Made by a program: the position numbers and the translations under genes. Positions 18,795-27,940 of a DNA stretch of 37,497 bases are shown piece after piece. Origin of the DNA: a bacterium (lineage in GTDB: Bacteria > Pseudomonadota > Gammaproteobacteria > Methylococcales > Methylomonadaceae); NCBI GenBank assembly GCA_030591965.1, contig JAUVAA010000009.1, positions 1 through 37,497 of the forward strand. Direction: 5' to 3'. Below the pieces are notes generated by a model. The model searched no databases, was not told where the DNA came from, and saw nothing but the letters and a program-made list of their open reading frames with translations. Within the stretch, counting starts at the first letter, position 1. Each line of letters starts with the position of its first letter.

Positions 18795-19730
18795 ATGCAA
18801 TTCCCTACCACTAGTTCCCCTTTTACACCTGCCAGCAACACCGTTAATCGTGTTATGCTGCAAGTCCTTATTGCCTTACTACCCGCTATCGGCATTATGT
18901 TTTGGCTATTTGGCAGCGTGCTATTAATACAACTATTACTCGCCTGTAGCACAGCACTATTAGCTGAGTCGTGCATGCTCTGGCTAAGAAAAAAGCCGAT
19001 AAAAATGCACTTATTGGATTTAAGCGCGCTAGTTAGTGCCGTGCTATTAGCCCTCGCAATACCAACGATTGCGCCCTGCTGGGTCAGTGTTAGCGGCACT
19101 TTATTTGCCATTATTATTGCCAAGCACCTCTATGGCGGCTTAGGCTATAACCCCTTTAATCCAGCAATGGCAGGCTATGTATTTTTACTCATTTCCTTTC
19201 CGCAACAAATGACCGCATGGCAACTGCCTTTTGATGTCATTAGCTCCGCCACCGTTTTAGATCATACGAAAACACAGTTGAGCCTAAGTTTTTCGGTGCA
19301 TGAAATAAGAACTTCGCCATTATTTGGTTATGTCGCTGGCAAAGGCTGGGAATATCTATCCTTAGCTTATTTACTAGGTGGTTTATGGTTATTGCAGCGC
19401 AAAGTAATCAGCTGGCATATTCCTGTTGCCGTATTGTTAGGCTTAACTATTCCAGCATTGACGGCCTATCTAATAGATAGCTCGCAATTTACTTCACCCT
19501 TATTTCACCTATTTTCTGGAGCAACATTTTGTGGCGCTTTTTTTATCGCCACTGATCCCGTGACAGCAGCCACTAGCAATAAAGGGCGTTTAATTTTTGG
19601 CGCATTAATTGGTAGCTTAATTTATATTATTCGCACTTGGGGTGGTTACCCCGACGCTATCGCTTTTTCTGTTTTATTAGCCAATCTTGCCGCTCCTAGC
19701 ATTGATTATTACACACGGCCTAAGAAATGA
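18795..19730 (+). CDS. rnfD: Rnf complex membrane subunit RnfD (RsxD)
   Basis: This 311-residue multi-pass subunit carries a covalent FMN on a Thr. The probable site is Thr153 in FDVISSATVLD; the more usual motif is SGAT, so the second position is Ser here. Family segments GGLGYNPFNPAMAGYVF (about 114-130) and FFIATDPVTAATSNKGR (about 249-265) are clear. It is somewhat shorter than E. coli RsxD (352). The gap of 130 bases to rnfG is the only long one in the operon, and it contains a REP-like palindrome. Confidence 0.95.
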   Translation: MQFPTTSSPFTPASNTVNRVMLQVLIALLPAIGIMFWLFGSVLLIQLLLACSTALLAESCMLWLRKKPIKMHLLDLSALVSAVLLALAIPTIAPCWVSVSGTLFAIIIAKHLYGGLGYNPFNPAMAGYVFLLISFPQQMTAWQLPFDVISSATVLDHTKTQLSLSFSVHEIRTSPLFGYVAGKGWEYLSLAYLLGGLWLLQRKVISWHIPVAVLLGLTIPALTAYLIDSSQFTSPLFHLFSGATFCGAFFIATDPVTAATSNKGRLIFGALIGSLIYIIRTWGGYPDAIAFSVLLANLAAPSIDYYTRPKK

Positions 19731-19759
19731 GAGGTAAATATTATACGGCCTCACATCCA

Positions 19760-19805
19760 GTGGGAGTGGATTTAGCCACAATGTCGCGACTAAAGTCGCT
19801 CCCAC
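19760..19805. repeat. REP-like palindrome inside the rnf operon
   Basis: An imperfect inverted repeat, with left arm beginning GTGGGAGTGGATTTAGCC and right arm ending TAAAGTCGCTCCCAC. It belongs to the same family as the palindromes at 21762-21819 and 25114-25170. It lies between rnfD and rnfG, where a hairpin could adjust mRNA stability or partial termination before rnfGE. Confidence 0.7.
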
Positions 19806-19860
19806 AAAAGCTCATGATCTCGTGTTATTTAATTTTGATTCCTAAGCGGGTAAAATAGCC

Positions 19861-20451
19861 ATGACTATCTCACTACCCACACTTGCTGCGCTACGCATAG
19901 GCCTATTTTCGTTTATTATCGTAGGCTTGGTTTCTTTGGTTTATCATGGCACCAAGGACAAAATCGCAGACAATGAACGACGCGCTTTATTGCAAAGCTT
20001 ACAAAGCGTCATCGATAAACGCCTCTATGATAATGACTTAGTTCATGACAAAATTCAGTTACAATCCGGCGAGCAAGCTTATACGGTATACCGAGCGCAC
20101 CAAGCAGGCAAACCAATAGCAGCCATTATCACCAGCACAGCAACTCAGGGTTATAACGGTGATATTGATTTACTCATTGCTATCAATGTTAGCGGCACAA
20201 TAAACGCTGTACGCGTTCTTAATCATAGAGAAACACCCGGTTTAGGTGATACCATTGAACTAAAAAAATCTAACTGGATTTTAAGCTTTAATCAGCTAGC
20301 TATAGAGGACTTAGAGCAGTGGGCTGTTAAACGCGACGGCGGTAACTTTGATCAATTTACTGGCGCAACCATCACCCCGCGCGCCATTGTTAATGAGGTC
20401 AAAAACACCACTTTGTTTTTCCAACAACATCAACATGAGATTTTTCAATAA
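19861..20451 (+). CDS. rnfG: Rnf complex flavoprotein subunit RnfG (RsxG)
   Basis: This 196-residue protein has one N-terminal membrane helix (about 8-28) and a periplasmic FMN-binding domain. The covalent FMN site is Thr170 in FTGATITPRAIV, the S/T-GAT-T flavinylation motif known in NqrC and RnfG. The segment ETPGLGDTIE (about 124-133) is also typical. It follows the REP-containing gap after rnfD and runs directly into rnfE, whose ATG is the next codon after the rnfG stop. Confidence 0.96.
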   Translation: MTISLPTLAALRIGLFSFIIVGLVSLVYHGTKDKIADNERRALLQSLQSVIDKRLYDNDLVHDKIQLQSGEQAYTVYRAHQAGKPIAAIITSTATQGYNGDIDLLIAINVSGTINAVRVLNHRETPGLGDTIELKKSNWILSFNQLAIEDLEQWAVKRDGGNFDQFTGATITPRAIVNEVKNTTLFFQQHQHEIFQ

Positions 20452-21123
20452 ATGCGCTCAGACTATTCGAAAATCCTGAGTAATGGCTTATGGCATAACA
20501 ATCAGGCATTAGTTGCCCTCTTAGGCTTATGTCCTTTGCTTGCCGTTAGTAATACCGTAATTAATAGCTTAGGTTTAGGGCTGGCGACAACCTTAACCTT
20601 AATATTATCTAATTTACTGGTTTCCTCATTACGCCAGTTTATTCTGCCAGAAATTAGACTACCTCTATTTGTACTGATTATTGCTGGTGTCGTTACCATT
20701 ATTGAATTAATCATGCACGCGTGGTTTTATGAACTCTACAAAATTCTGGGGATTTTCATTCCACTGATTGTCACTAACTGCGCCATTATTGGCCGCGCGG
20801 AAGTATTTGCTTCTAAAAATCGCATTATGCCTTCAGTATTAGATGGTTTAGCCATGGGGCTAGGCTTTAGTTTCGCCTTGATTGTATTGGGTGGATTTAG
20901 GGAACTACTGGGCTCAGGCACCTTATTAGCACAAGCAGATTTGCTCTTTGGTGATGCCGCTAAAGACTGGAAAATCAACGTCTTTGACGATAACTCAGGT
21001 ATCTTATTAGCCATATTACCTCCAGGCGCATTTATTGGTCTAGGATTATTAATTGCGCTTAAAAATGCCTTTGGACTACGATTAAAAGCGACTAAATCAG
21101 CTACCTCAAAAACTTATGAATAA
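20452..21123 (+). CDS. rnfE: Rnf complex subunit RnfE (RsxE)
   Basis: This 223-residue multi-helix membrane subunit is homologous to RnfA and lies in the membrane in inverted orientation to it. Family segments include [17 protein letters not shown] (about 17-33) and [21 protein letters not shown] (about 102-122); their Cys residues are predicted partners in the shared membrane [2Fe-2S] cluster. Length is close to the usual 231. The last eight bases overlap the start of nth, as in E. coli-type rsx clusters. Confidence 0.96.
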   Translation: MRSDYSKILSNGLWHNNQALVALLGLCPLLAVSNTVINSLGLGLATTLTLILSNLLVSSLRQFILPEIRLPLFVLIIAGVVTIIELIMHAWFYELYKILGIFIPLIVTNCAIIGRAEVFASKNRIMPSVLDGLAMGLGFSFALIVLGGFRELLGSGTLLAQADLLFGDAAKDWKINVFDDNSGILLAILPPGAFIGLGLLIALKNAFGLRLKATKSATSKTYE

Positions 21124-21754
21124 AGACAAACGCTTAGAAATATTTAAACGCTTAGCCGAAGCGATTCCAGAACCCGTCACTGAGCTAAACTATAACAGCA
21201 CTTTCGAATTGCTTATCGCGGTCGTTTTATCTGCACAAGCTACCGATAAGGGCGTTAACAAAGCCACAGCAAAATTATTTCCTATCGCCAATACCCCGCA
21301 AGCTATTTTTGATTTAGGTGAAGAGGGATTAAAAGGCCATATAAAAACCATTGGCCTATTTAATAGTAAAGGCGCAAATATTATTAAACTTTGCCGTAAA
21401 TTGCTCGATGATTTTCAGGGAGAAGTACCGCAAACACGCGATGAATTAGAGTCACTGGCAGGGGTTGGGCGTAAAACTGCGAATGTTATTTTAAACACGG
21501 CTTTTGGTCAACCGGTAATGGCGGTAGATACCCATATTTTCCGAGTATCCAATCGCACTAAGATCGCACCAGGAAAGGACGTTTTAGCGGTTGAAACTAA
21601 ATTAGATAAACATGTACCCAAAGAGTACAAACAGGATGCGCATCATTTATTGATTTTACATGGCCGTTATACCTGCATTGCAAGAAAGCCGCGCTGTGGC
21701 AGTTGTATCATTGAAGATTTGTGTGAGTTTAAAGATAAGGTTTATGCTCCATAA
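21116..21754 (+). CDS. nth: Endonuclease III (DNA glycosylase/AP lyase)
   Basis: This 212-residue base-excision repair enzyme removes oxidised pyrimidines. The helix-hairpin-helix is [13 protein letters not shown], with catalytic Lys120. Asp138 in [11 protein letters not shown] is the second catalytic residue. The C-terminal [4Fe-4S] cluster ligands are Cys187, Cys194, Cys197 and Cys203, the same numbers as in E. coli Nth. It overlaps rnfE by eight bases. The conserved link of nth with rnf is known but not explained by shared chemistry, apart from both using Fe-S clusters. Confidence 0.98.
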   Translation: MNKDKRLEIFKRLAEAIPEPVTELNYNSTFELLIAVVLSAQATDKGVNKATAKLFPIANTPQAIFDLGEEGLKGHIKTIGLFNSKGANIIKLCRKLLDDFQGEVPQTRDELESLAGVGRKTANVILNTAFGQPVMAVDTHIFRVSNRTKIAPGKDVLAVETKLDKHVPKEYKQDAHHLLILHGRYTCIARKPRCGSCIIEDLCEFKDKVYAP

Positions 21755-21761
21755 AGAAAAT

Positions 21762-21819
21762 TGCGGGAGGAGCTTTTAGCAGCGACTTAAGAAATCGCGA
21801 CTAAAAGCCCCTCCCCACA
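21762..21819. repeat. REP-like palindrome downstream of nth
   Basis: Left arm TGCGGGAGGAGCTTTTAGC and right arm ending CTAAAAGCCCCTCCCCACA form an imperfect stem. It begins eight bases after the nth stop and ends just before the convergent chemotaxis gene, where it could act as a processing or termination hairpin for both. Same family as 19760-19805 and 25114-25170. Confidence 0.75.
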
Positions 21820-21824
21820 ACACA

Positions 21825-23843
21825 CTAAACCTTAAACCGCGATATCAAAGCCTGTAAATCACTAGCCAAATGCGCCAAAATTTCACTGCTCTCAGTGACT
21901 TGTTGTGAACCTTGAGCTGCATCCATAGTGACACCATTAATATGTTCAATACTTCGGCTAATACTATCAGCTACAACAGATTGCTCCTCAGAAGCACTAG
22001 CAATTTGTGTACACATATCATCAATTTCTGTCACAGCGTTGCTAATATTTGCTAAAAACTCACTTTCTTTTTGAGTTTCCTGAATAGTCGTCTGAGTACG
22101 CTCCTTACTTTCATTCATCACTCCTACGGCCTTTCTTGTGCCTTTCTGCAAGCGCTCAATCATACTTTCTATCTCAGTCGTTGAATCTTGGGTGCGACTT
22201 GCTAAAGTTCTTACTTCGTCTGCAACAACAGCAAACCCTCGCCCTTGTTCACCTGCTCTCGCCGCTTCAATCGCAGCATTTAAGGCTAATAAATTAGTTT
22301 GTTCTGCGATACTCTTAATCACATCTAATACCGAACCAATACTTTCTCCATCAGCTTCTAGCTGCCTAACCACCTCTGTAGCAACTCCAATCTCCTCTGA
22401 AAGCGCAGTAATTGCAGATACAGAACTATTAACAATCGTATCACCATTCTTCGTTTGTTGATGAGCATTTTTGGTAGCCATTGCTGTAGAAGATGCGCTT
22501 CTTGCTACTTCCTGTACTGTTGCCGCCATTTCCGTCATAGCCGTTGCCACCTGCTCAACTTCTTCTTGTTGGCGTTTAACACCTTGATTAGTTTGTATAC
22601 TAGTCATGGACAACTCCTCAGCACCTGAAGCAAGCTGTTCAATAGAACGCTCTAATTCACGCACCACATCAGAAAACTGACCAGCCATACTATTAAATGA
22701 TTCAGCTACGTCAGCAAACTCATCCTTATTATCTAATTGCAAACGGGAAGTTAAATCACCTTTTGCTAATTTTGCAGAAGCTTCTTCGATGCTTAATATA
22801 GCGGTACTAAAGGAATTATAAAAACCCGCAAATAAATACAGAGCCAATAAGGTAAACACCGAGACTACAAGAGATAGGGTGATCATTTTTGCCGTTAACT
22901 GCTCTTCTCGCTGCTCTAATAATAAAGCTAACTCAGGAACCAACTGATCCAACAATCTAAAATTAGCTTTAATCGCTCCAGTCCCCTTAGAAAAGACCTT
23001 GACTGATTCAACTGTTGTGGGTGTTCTCTGTAAAATCTCTTGGTCAAGAAAAGCCAAATAGCTATTAGCAACTCTTATTGCCGCATCAACATCTGGCTTA
23101 ATTTTAGCACCAACTTCTGGACTGCTTTGCACAACCACCTTCGTACTTCTCTCTAAGGCATTAATACTTTTTTGTACCGTTGCCAGTAAACTGGATAACT
23201 TAATACTCTCTTTCTGTGTAACTACGGTTCTGACCGCTAAACCTGAAGCCATACCTCTTGCTTGGCCCAGATTTTCTACAATTTGCGGCAAAGCATTAAC
23301 AATAGAAGAAGCGACATAAAAACTTTCCAACTCTGGATCCATAGTTAACCCAGAGCTATCACTTACCGAGGAAACTAACTCTAAAACACTAGCAATCAAC
23401 TGCGTATGTCGAGTAAAAATACCTTTTGCTTGTCCATTAAAAGCGTCAGATTCTAATCGCTGCCAGACCAATTTAATTTCCTGCCATTTTACTCCCGCAC
23501 CTAATTGTCCGCCTAACTGCTTATCGACCTTATTAATCGCCAGAATATCTTGATTAATTTGCTCTCGCTTAGCCAATAATTTACTTTTAAACGAGGTATT
23601 GCCGGATAAATAAGCATTAGTCATCCCACGATGCTCAGGAAAATGCTGAATTAGTTGGCGTAAAGGCACAATATACTGCAAGCCTATTTGTTCTTTTTTT
23701 GCGACATCAAGAGCCGCTAACTGTCCTACTATTAATAAATAAAAAGTAATGATCAAGGGCGCTAAAAATGCGATGGAAATCAATAGCATTTTTTTAGAGC
23801 AACTCATCTGGTTCATCAGTGCCGTAGCAGGTGCAGTTAACAT
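21825..23843 (-). CDS. Methyl-accepting chemotaxis protein
   Basis: This 672-residue receptor has a membrane helix at about 19-40, a large periplasmic domain (about 41-318), a second membrane helix (about 319-343), a HAMP linker (about 345-397), and a cytoplasmic signalling domain. The hairpin tip is [20 protein letters not shown] (about 514-533), which contacts CheA/CheW. The sensor region, rich in helices and containing [15 protein letters not shown] near residue 67, resembles the nitrate/nitrite-sensing NIT type, but the ligand cannot be told from sequence. Several Glu/Gln-rich sites flanking the hairpin are candidates for methylation. No che genes are adjacent, so it would serve a pathway encoded elsewhere. 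Confidence 0.95.
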   Translation of the reverse strand: MLTAPATALMNQMSCSKKMLLISIAFLAPLIITFYLLIVGQLAALDVAKKEQIGLQYIVPLRQLIQHFPEHRGMTNAYLSGNTSFKSKLLAKREQINQDILAINKVDKQLGGQLGAGVKWQEIKLVWQRLESDAFNGQAKGIFTRHTQLIASVLELVSSVSDSSGLTMDPELESFYVASSIVNALPQIVENLGQARGMASGLAVRTVVTQKESIKLSSLLATVQKSINALERSTKVVVQSSPEVGAKIKPDVDAAIRVANSYLAFLDQEILQRTPTTVESVKVFSKGTGAIKANFRLLDQLVPELALLLEQREEQLTAKMITLSLVVSVFTLLALYLFAGFYNSFSTAILSIEEASAKLAKGDLTSRLQLDNKDEFADVAESFNSMAGQFSDVVRELERSIEQLASGAEELSMTSIQTNQGVKRQQEEVEQVATAMTEMAATVQEVARSASSTAMATKNAHQQTKNGDTIVNSSVSAITALSEEIGVATEVVRQLEADGESIGSVLDVIKSIAEQTNLLALNAAIEAARAGEQGRGFAVVADEVRTLASRTQDSTTEIESMIERLQKGTRKAVGVMNESKERTQTTIQETQKESEFLANISNAVTEIDDMCTQIASASEEQSVVADSISRSIEHINGVTMDAAQGSQQVTESSEILAHLASDLQALISRFKV

Positions 23844-23899
23844 AGAAAGTCTCTTAAATTATGGTTTGTTGAGATGTGTATCGGCCGAACTTGCGTATT

Positions 23900-24802
23900 C
23901 TAAAATATACTCACCTGCTGTTCATGAGCGGTATGCTTATCTACGGCTTCCAACGGAATATCTACGGCATGACTATCTACGCCTTCTAGTTGAATATCAT
24001 GAGCAACGCCATGCAGTGAAATGATTAAAACAACGCCCGCTAAAATTAAAGCAATTTGCTGTAATGAGGTTTTAATATCCGTTTTCTTGTGCAAGGTTGG
24101 AATCAAATCCGCAACCGCAATATAAATAAAACTAGATGAAGCAATCGCTAAAAAATAAGGCAAACTATCATGAAGGCCAGCTAAACTATAATATGCCAAC
24201 ACGCCGCCTAGCACAGTTGTTAAACTAGCAAGCACATTATAAATAAGCGCTTTCTTTTTGGAAAAACCACTGTGCAATAGAATCGCAAAATCGCCTACCT
24301 CTTGCGGAATTTCATGTGCGGCAACCGCCAAACTAGTGACAATACCCAACTGAACATCGGTTAAAAATGCCGCAGCAATCAACACACCATCAACAAAGTT
24401 ATGGATACCATCACCAATAAGAATCATTGTTCCGGCTGATTTATGCGAACCATGACCGTGCCCATGGCTATGCTCTTGCTCATCGGTATCAACATGAACT
24501 TCACAACTACTAGAATGGCAATGTCGCCAAATCAATAGCTTTTCTAAAGTAAAAAATAATAATAAACCCAGCATAATCGAACCGGATAAAGTCTGTATCT
24601 CAGATGGCCCTACTTCTTCAAATGCATGTGGGATCAACCCCCAAAAAGCCACAGCCAATAAAGCGCCGGTAGCAAAACTGATCCCGTGCGGCAAAACTTT
24701 AGCGCGCATACTATCAGATAGCAGTAAAAAAACAGACGCAGCTAAAACGCTTAGTACACCACCGATAGCCGTAAAAATAATAATTAAAAAGAGTAAATTC
24801 AT
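23900..24802 (-). CDS. ZIP family divalent metal transporter
   Basis: This is a 300-residue protein if translation begins at the ATG at 24802 (MNLLFLIIIFTAIGG). A GTG at 24847 would add 15 residues of poor signal-like sequence. It has about eight membrane helices. The variable loop is His-rich (HSHGHGHGSHKS, about 111-122), and the two signature motifs are HNFVDGVLI and AVAAHEIPQEVGDFA, whose His, Asp and Glu residues form the binuclear metal site of ZIP importers. Zinc is the usual substrate; iron, manganese or cobalt is possible. The C-terminal tail carries a short imperfect duplication (LEGVDSHAVDI then LEAVDKHTAHE), unusual because the family normally ends near the last helix. Confidence 0.93.
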   Translation of the reverse strand: MNLLFLIIIFTAIGGVLSVLAASVFLLLSDSMRAKVLPHGISFATGALLAVAFWGLIPHAFEEVGPSEIQTLSGSIMLGLLLFFTLEKLLIWRHCHSSSCEVHVDTDEQEHSHGHGHGSHKSAGTMILIGDGIHNFVDGVLIAAAFLTDVQLGIVTSLAVAAHEIPQEVGDFAILLHSGFSKKKALIYNVLASLTTVLGGVLAYYSLAGLHDSLPYFLAIASSSFIYIAVADLIPTLHKKTDIKTSLQQIALILAGVVLIISLHGVAHDIQLEGVDSHAVDIPLEAVDKHTAHEQQVSIF

Positions 24803-25028
24803 CGAAAGAAATAATAAAGTGAGATTATTTGTAGAACCCTGGGGCACTGGTCTTTAGCCTGCATTTTAAAAATACGAGCTAAAGCCACGCCTAAAATTAA
24901 AAAACATCCTTAACAGGATTAGGCTAACTGATGTTACGCATAATTATAAAAAGCACTTCAACTGCTTAATAGTCGCTGCGTTATGCTATTACCATCAAGG
25001 AGTACACATCCAAAACTTTAGGGTATGT

Positions 25029-25083
25029 AGCACTGCCAGCCCTCTGAGGACTGGCAGTGCTTTCGTGTATTATTTAATACACG
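25029..25083. other. Two adjacent perfect hairpins in the zip-pgeF gap
   Basis: AGCACTGCCAG (25029-25039) pairs perfectly with CTGGCAGTGCT (25051-25061), and CGTGTATTA (25064-25072) pairs perfectly with TAATACACG (25075-25083). A T-rich stretch follows the first hairpin on the plus strand, but no gene precedes it there. It could be the 3' end of a small RNA or a processed end for the minus-strand rluD-pgeF transcript. The rest of 24803-25028 holds only a degenerate REP-like pair near 24849-24890. Confidence 0.5.
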
Positions 25084-25113
25084 ATTCCTAAATTAAGAGT
25101 TAATGGCGGTATT

Positions 25114-25170
25114 TGTGGGAGGGGCTTTAGCCGCGATTTTATACAAGTCGCGGCTAAAGCCCCTCCCACA
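25114..25170. repeat. REP-like palindrome with perfect 23-bp arms
   Basis: The arms 25114-25136 and 25148-25170 are exact complements (beginning TGTGGGAGGGGCTTTAGCC), with an 11-base loop. This is the best-preserved member of the REP-like family in the window. It begins 27 bases beyond the stop of pgeF on the minus strand and would cap that transcript. Confidence 0.9.
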
Positions 25171-25196
25171 ATAAATTATGCTTAGAAACAACAAAA

Positions 25197-25922
25197 CTAC
25201 TCCATCCAGATTAAAGTAGCCATGCGCCCTGTCTGACCATCGCACCGATAGGAAAAAAAACGCTCTGTTTCAGTCACAGTACAAAACTGGCCGCCATAAA
25301 TGCTCTGTACGCCGGCACCATTTAAAATAATCCGCGCAATTTGATAAATATCCGCTAAATACTTATCGCCGCTTTTCTGCGTAAACGCATCGGCAAATAG
25401 CCTAGATTTATTAACAAATAAATCATACACATCCTGTCCGACTTGAAAACATTGTGGACCTATAGCTGGCCCTAACCAAGCCAATATTTCGGTATTTGGC
25501 ATCTTCGCCACGGCATTTTCCACGATGCCATTAAGCAATCCACGCCAACCGCCATGAATTGCAGCGACAGTAGTTCCTTGTAAGTCGCAAAGCAGCAAAG
25601 GCAAACAGTCTGCCGTTAACACCGTACAAACCACATTTTTCTGATGTGTATAGCTAGCATCAGCAAGTATCACCTGATCTGTTTGATCAGCACAGATCAC
25701 GTCCACACTATGCATTTGCTGCAACCAAACAGGATCACTAGGTAAATCCAACATTCGAGTAATTTGCTGCCTATTTTTAAATACATGCGCCGGATTATCC
25801 TGCACATGATCAGCAGGGTTTAAACTACTAAATTCAGCCTGACTAAATCCGCCTGTTCTTAGTGTAGTCGCCGCACGAACATTTAAAGGTGCCGGCCAAT
25901 CAGGAATGATCCAATGCGTCAT
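25197..25922 (-). CDS. pgeF: YfiH/PgeF family protein (peptidoglycan editing factor, laccase-domain)
   Basis: This 241-residue protein belongs to the multicopper polyphenol oxidase-like (DUF152) family, which binds one zinc. The three ligand-containing segments are all present: QQMHSVDV (His71), TADCLPLLL (Cys106) and AIHGGWRGLL (His123). Members are known to correct misincorporated amino acids in peptidoglycan precursors (PgeF in E. coli) and to act on purine nucleosides. It follows rluD with a 23-base overlap, the standard arrangement in gammaproteobacteria (bamD on the opposite strand, then rluD, then yfiH). Confidence 0.95.
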   Translation of the reverse strand: MTHWIIPDWPAPLNVRAATTLRTGGFSQAEFSSLNPADHVQDNPAHVFKNRQQITRMLDLPSDPVWLQQMHSVDVICADQTDQVILADASYTHQKNVVCTVLTADCLPLLLCDLQGTTVAAIHGGWRGLLNGIVENAVAKMPNTEILAWLGPAIGPQCFQVGQDVYDLFVNKSRLFADAFTQKSGDKYLADIYQIARIILNGAGVQSIYGGQFCTVTETERFFSYRCDGQTGRMATLIWME

Positions 25923-26853
25923 TTTTCCTCAATGCTAGTAACAATGCCTGCATATCATCTGGCATGGGCAATTCCCATTCCATATATTCTTCTGTACGCG
26001 GATGTATTAAGCCCAATTTTTCAGCGTGTAAAGCTTGACGCTTAAAGCTACGTAAAACAGTTTCCAATGCTGACCCGCAATCTTTAGGCATCTGAAAACG
26101 GCCGCTGTACATAGGGTCACCCACGAGCGGCATCTTTATATGCGCCATATGCACTCGGATTTGATGTGTACGACCGGTTTCTAGTTTAACTTGTATCAGC
26201 GTATTACGTAAAAATCGCTCAAGCACACGATAATGCGTTATTGCGCGTTTGCCACTGTAATTGACCGCAAATTTCTTACGGTCGGTAGGATGCCGACCAA
26301 TAGGCTCATCTAAAGTACCGCCACCAGTCATTCGTCCTATAGTAACCGCTAAATATTCACGATGAATCTCGCGCGCTTGTAATTGCTCAACCAAACTATG
26401 ATGCGCAGCTAATGTTTTAGCAACCATCAATAAGCCACTGGTATCTTTATCAATACGATGCACAATCCCCGAGCGTGGAATCGTGACTGCATCTGGCAAA
26501 TGAAATAACAAGGCATTTTGCAAAGTTCCTGTCCAATTACCTGCGCCTGGATGTACAACGAGCCCCGCAGGTTTATTGACGATTAAAATATCATCATCTT
26601 CATAGATAATATCCAGCGGAATATCTTCAGCTAAATACTCCGTCACCTCCTCCGCTTCGGCATCGAGGACAATCGTCTCACCCCCATCTAAACGATCTTT
26701 TGCTTTAATTTGTACACCATTCACGGTGACACGCAGCGCTTTTATCCACGTCTGCAGTTTATTTCTGGAATAATCTGGAAAAATCTCCACCAGAACCTGA
26801 TCTAAACGCTTGCCCGCTAACTCTAAGGGTACTTCAGCCGTTAATATCGCCAT
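25900..26853 (-). CDS. rluD: 23S rRNA pseudouridine synthase RluD
   Basis: This is a 317-residue enzyme with the start at MAILTAEVPLELAG (ATG 26853, with AGGAAAG about ten bases upstream); the longer frame from 26931 has no family match in its first 26 residues. An S4 RNA-binding domain (about 14-75) precedes the pseudouridine synthase domain. The catalytic Asp135 lies in HRIDKDTSGLL, followed by the family-typical GRTHQIRVHMA. RluD isomerises uridines 1911, 1915 and 1917 in helix 69 of 23S rRNA and is important for ribosome assembly. It is divergent from bamD and overlaps pgeF. Confidence 0.96.
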   Translation of the reverse strand: MAILTAEVPLELAGKRLDQVLVEIFPDYSRNKLQTWIKALRVTVNGVQIKAKDRLDGGETIVLDAEAEEVTEYLAEDIPLDIIYEDDDILIVNKPAGLVVHPGAGNWTGTLQNALLFHLPDAVTIPRSGIVHRIDKDTSGLLMVAKTLAAHHSLVEQLQAREIHREYLAVTIGRMTGGGTLDEPIGRHPTDRKKFAVNYSGKRAITHYRVLERFLRNTLIQVKLETGRTHQIRVHMAHIKMPLVGDPMYSGRFQMPKDCGSALETVLRSFKRQALHAEKLGLIHPRTEEYMEWELPMPDDMQALLLALRKNDALDHS

Positions 26854-26954
26854 ATAAAATTTCTTTCCTAACAATCTGTATTTATCTACAACAAATTCTT
26901 TTACAATAAAGAATAAAGCAAAATTTATCAATCTTACATCGTGTAGCCATCTCT

Positions 26955-27791
26955 ATGCCATCATTTTTCAGAAAATTAACATTAATTCTTTGTTTATCTT
27001 TTTTTTTATCAGCCTGTAGTTATTTTTCAAGTGATAAAAATAACAAAAAAGACAATTACGCTGGCTGGACAGTAGAACAATTTATTGCCGAAGGTAAAGA
27101 AAACTTAGCCGATGAAAAATACAAAAAAGCCATTAAAGTGTTGGAACAACTGGATTCACGTTACCCCTTTGGACCGCACTCTGCACAAACACAGCTCGAC
27201 CTCACTTATGCTTATTACAAAAACAGCGATTCAGAAGCTGCACTGGCATCAGCAGACCGCTTTATAAAAACTAACCCACGACATAAAAGTGTTGATTATG
27301 CCTATTATTTAAAAGCGCTGATTAACTTTAATCGTGACTTAGGTTTTTTAGATCGCTATATTCCATCCGACAGCACACAGCGCGATTCCGTGTTCACGCA
27401 AAATGCTTACCTTAGTTTTGACGAGCTAATACGCCGCTTTCCAAACAGCCAATATGTGCCTGACGCTAAGCAGCGCATGATTTCTTTAAAAAATGCACTG
27501 GCGCGTCACGAATTACACATTGCTCGCTTCTATATGGATAGAGAAGCTTATTTAGCCGCTGCCAATCGAGCGAACTATATTTTACAACATTACCAACAAA
27601 CACCCGCAGTTCCTTATGCTTTAGAACTGCAAATAGAAGCCTACAAGATACTAGGCTTACAAGATTTAGCGGATAATAGCGCTAAAGTCTATGCTTATAA
27701 TTACCCTGATGGTCCACAATATCCTGAGGCCGACTCCAGCAATACCACCGTCGTTCCTTTTATTTGGGACTTAATCGGTTTTGATGACTAA
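26955..27791 (+). CDS. bamD: Outer membrane assembly lipoprotein BamD
   Basis: This 278-residue lipoprotein has signal MPSFFRKLTLILCLSFFLSAC, where Cys21 is lipidated, and Ser follows at +2, as for outer-membrane sorting. The mature part consists of about five tetratricopeptide repeats (for example LDLTYAYYKNSDSEAALASA, about 76-95). BamD is the essential partner of BamA in the BAM complex that inserts beta-barrel proteins. Its divergent placement next to rluD is conserved in gammaproteobacteria. The ribosome-binding site is weak, and the start is chosen by the signal peptide. Confidence 0.96.
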   Translation: MPSFFRKLTLILCLSFFLSACSYFSSDKNNKKDNYAGWTVEQFIAEGKENLADEKYKKAIKVLEQLDSRYPFGPHSAQTQLDLTYAYYKNSDSEAALASADRFIKTNPRHKSVDYAYYLKALINFNRDLGFLDRYIPSDSTQRDSVFTQNAYLSFDELIRRFPNSQYVPDAKQRMISLKNALARHELHIARFYMDREAYLAAANRANYILQHYQQTPAVPYALELQIEAYKILGLQDLADNSAKVYAYNYPDGPQYPEADSSNTTVVPFIWDLIGFDD

Positions 27792-27809
27792 AAATCCATT
27801 TACCACAGC

Positions 27810-27840
27810 GTAGTCCGTATGAAGCCTGCGTAATACGGGA
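27810..27840. repeat. Short palindromic intergenic repeat upstream of cbtA
   Basis: TCCGTATGAAGCCTGCG followed by TAATACGGGA forms an imperfect hairpin of the kind seen as scattered intergenic repeats in gammaproteobacteria. I looked in 27792-27940 for a cobalamin riboswitch and could not see a B12 box, so control of cbtA is not explained by a visible riboswitch. Confidence 0.45.
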
Positions 27841-27940
27841 ATTATTTGCACATAAACCTGTATTTCACTTTGCGCTCTACGGGTTGCAAGCTACATATAG
27901 ACTACATTCCCTCCCCTTCTCACTTATTAATACTCAAGCT

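Noticed and set aside
27792-27940. Possible cobalamin riboswitch upstream of cbtA
   Set aside because: I could not find a B12 box or the conserved core stems. The visible structure is a common short intergenic repeat.
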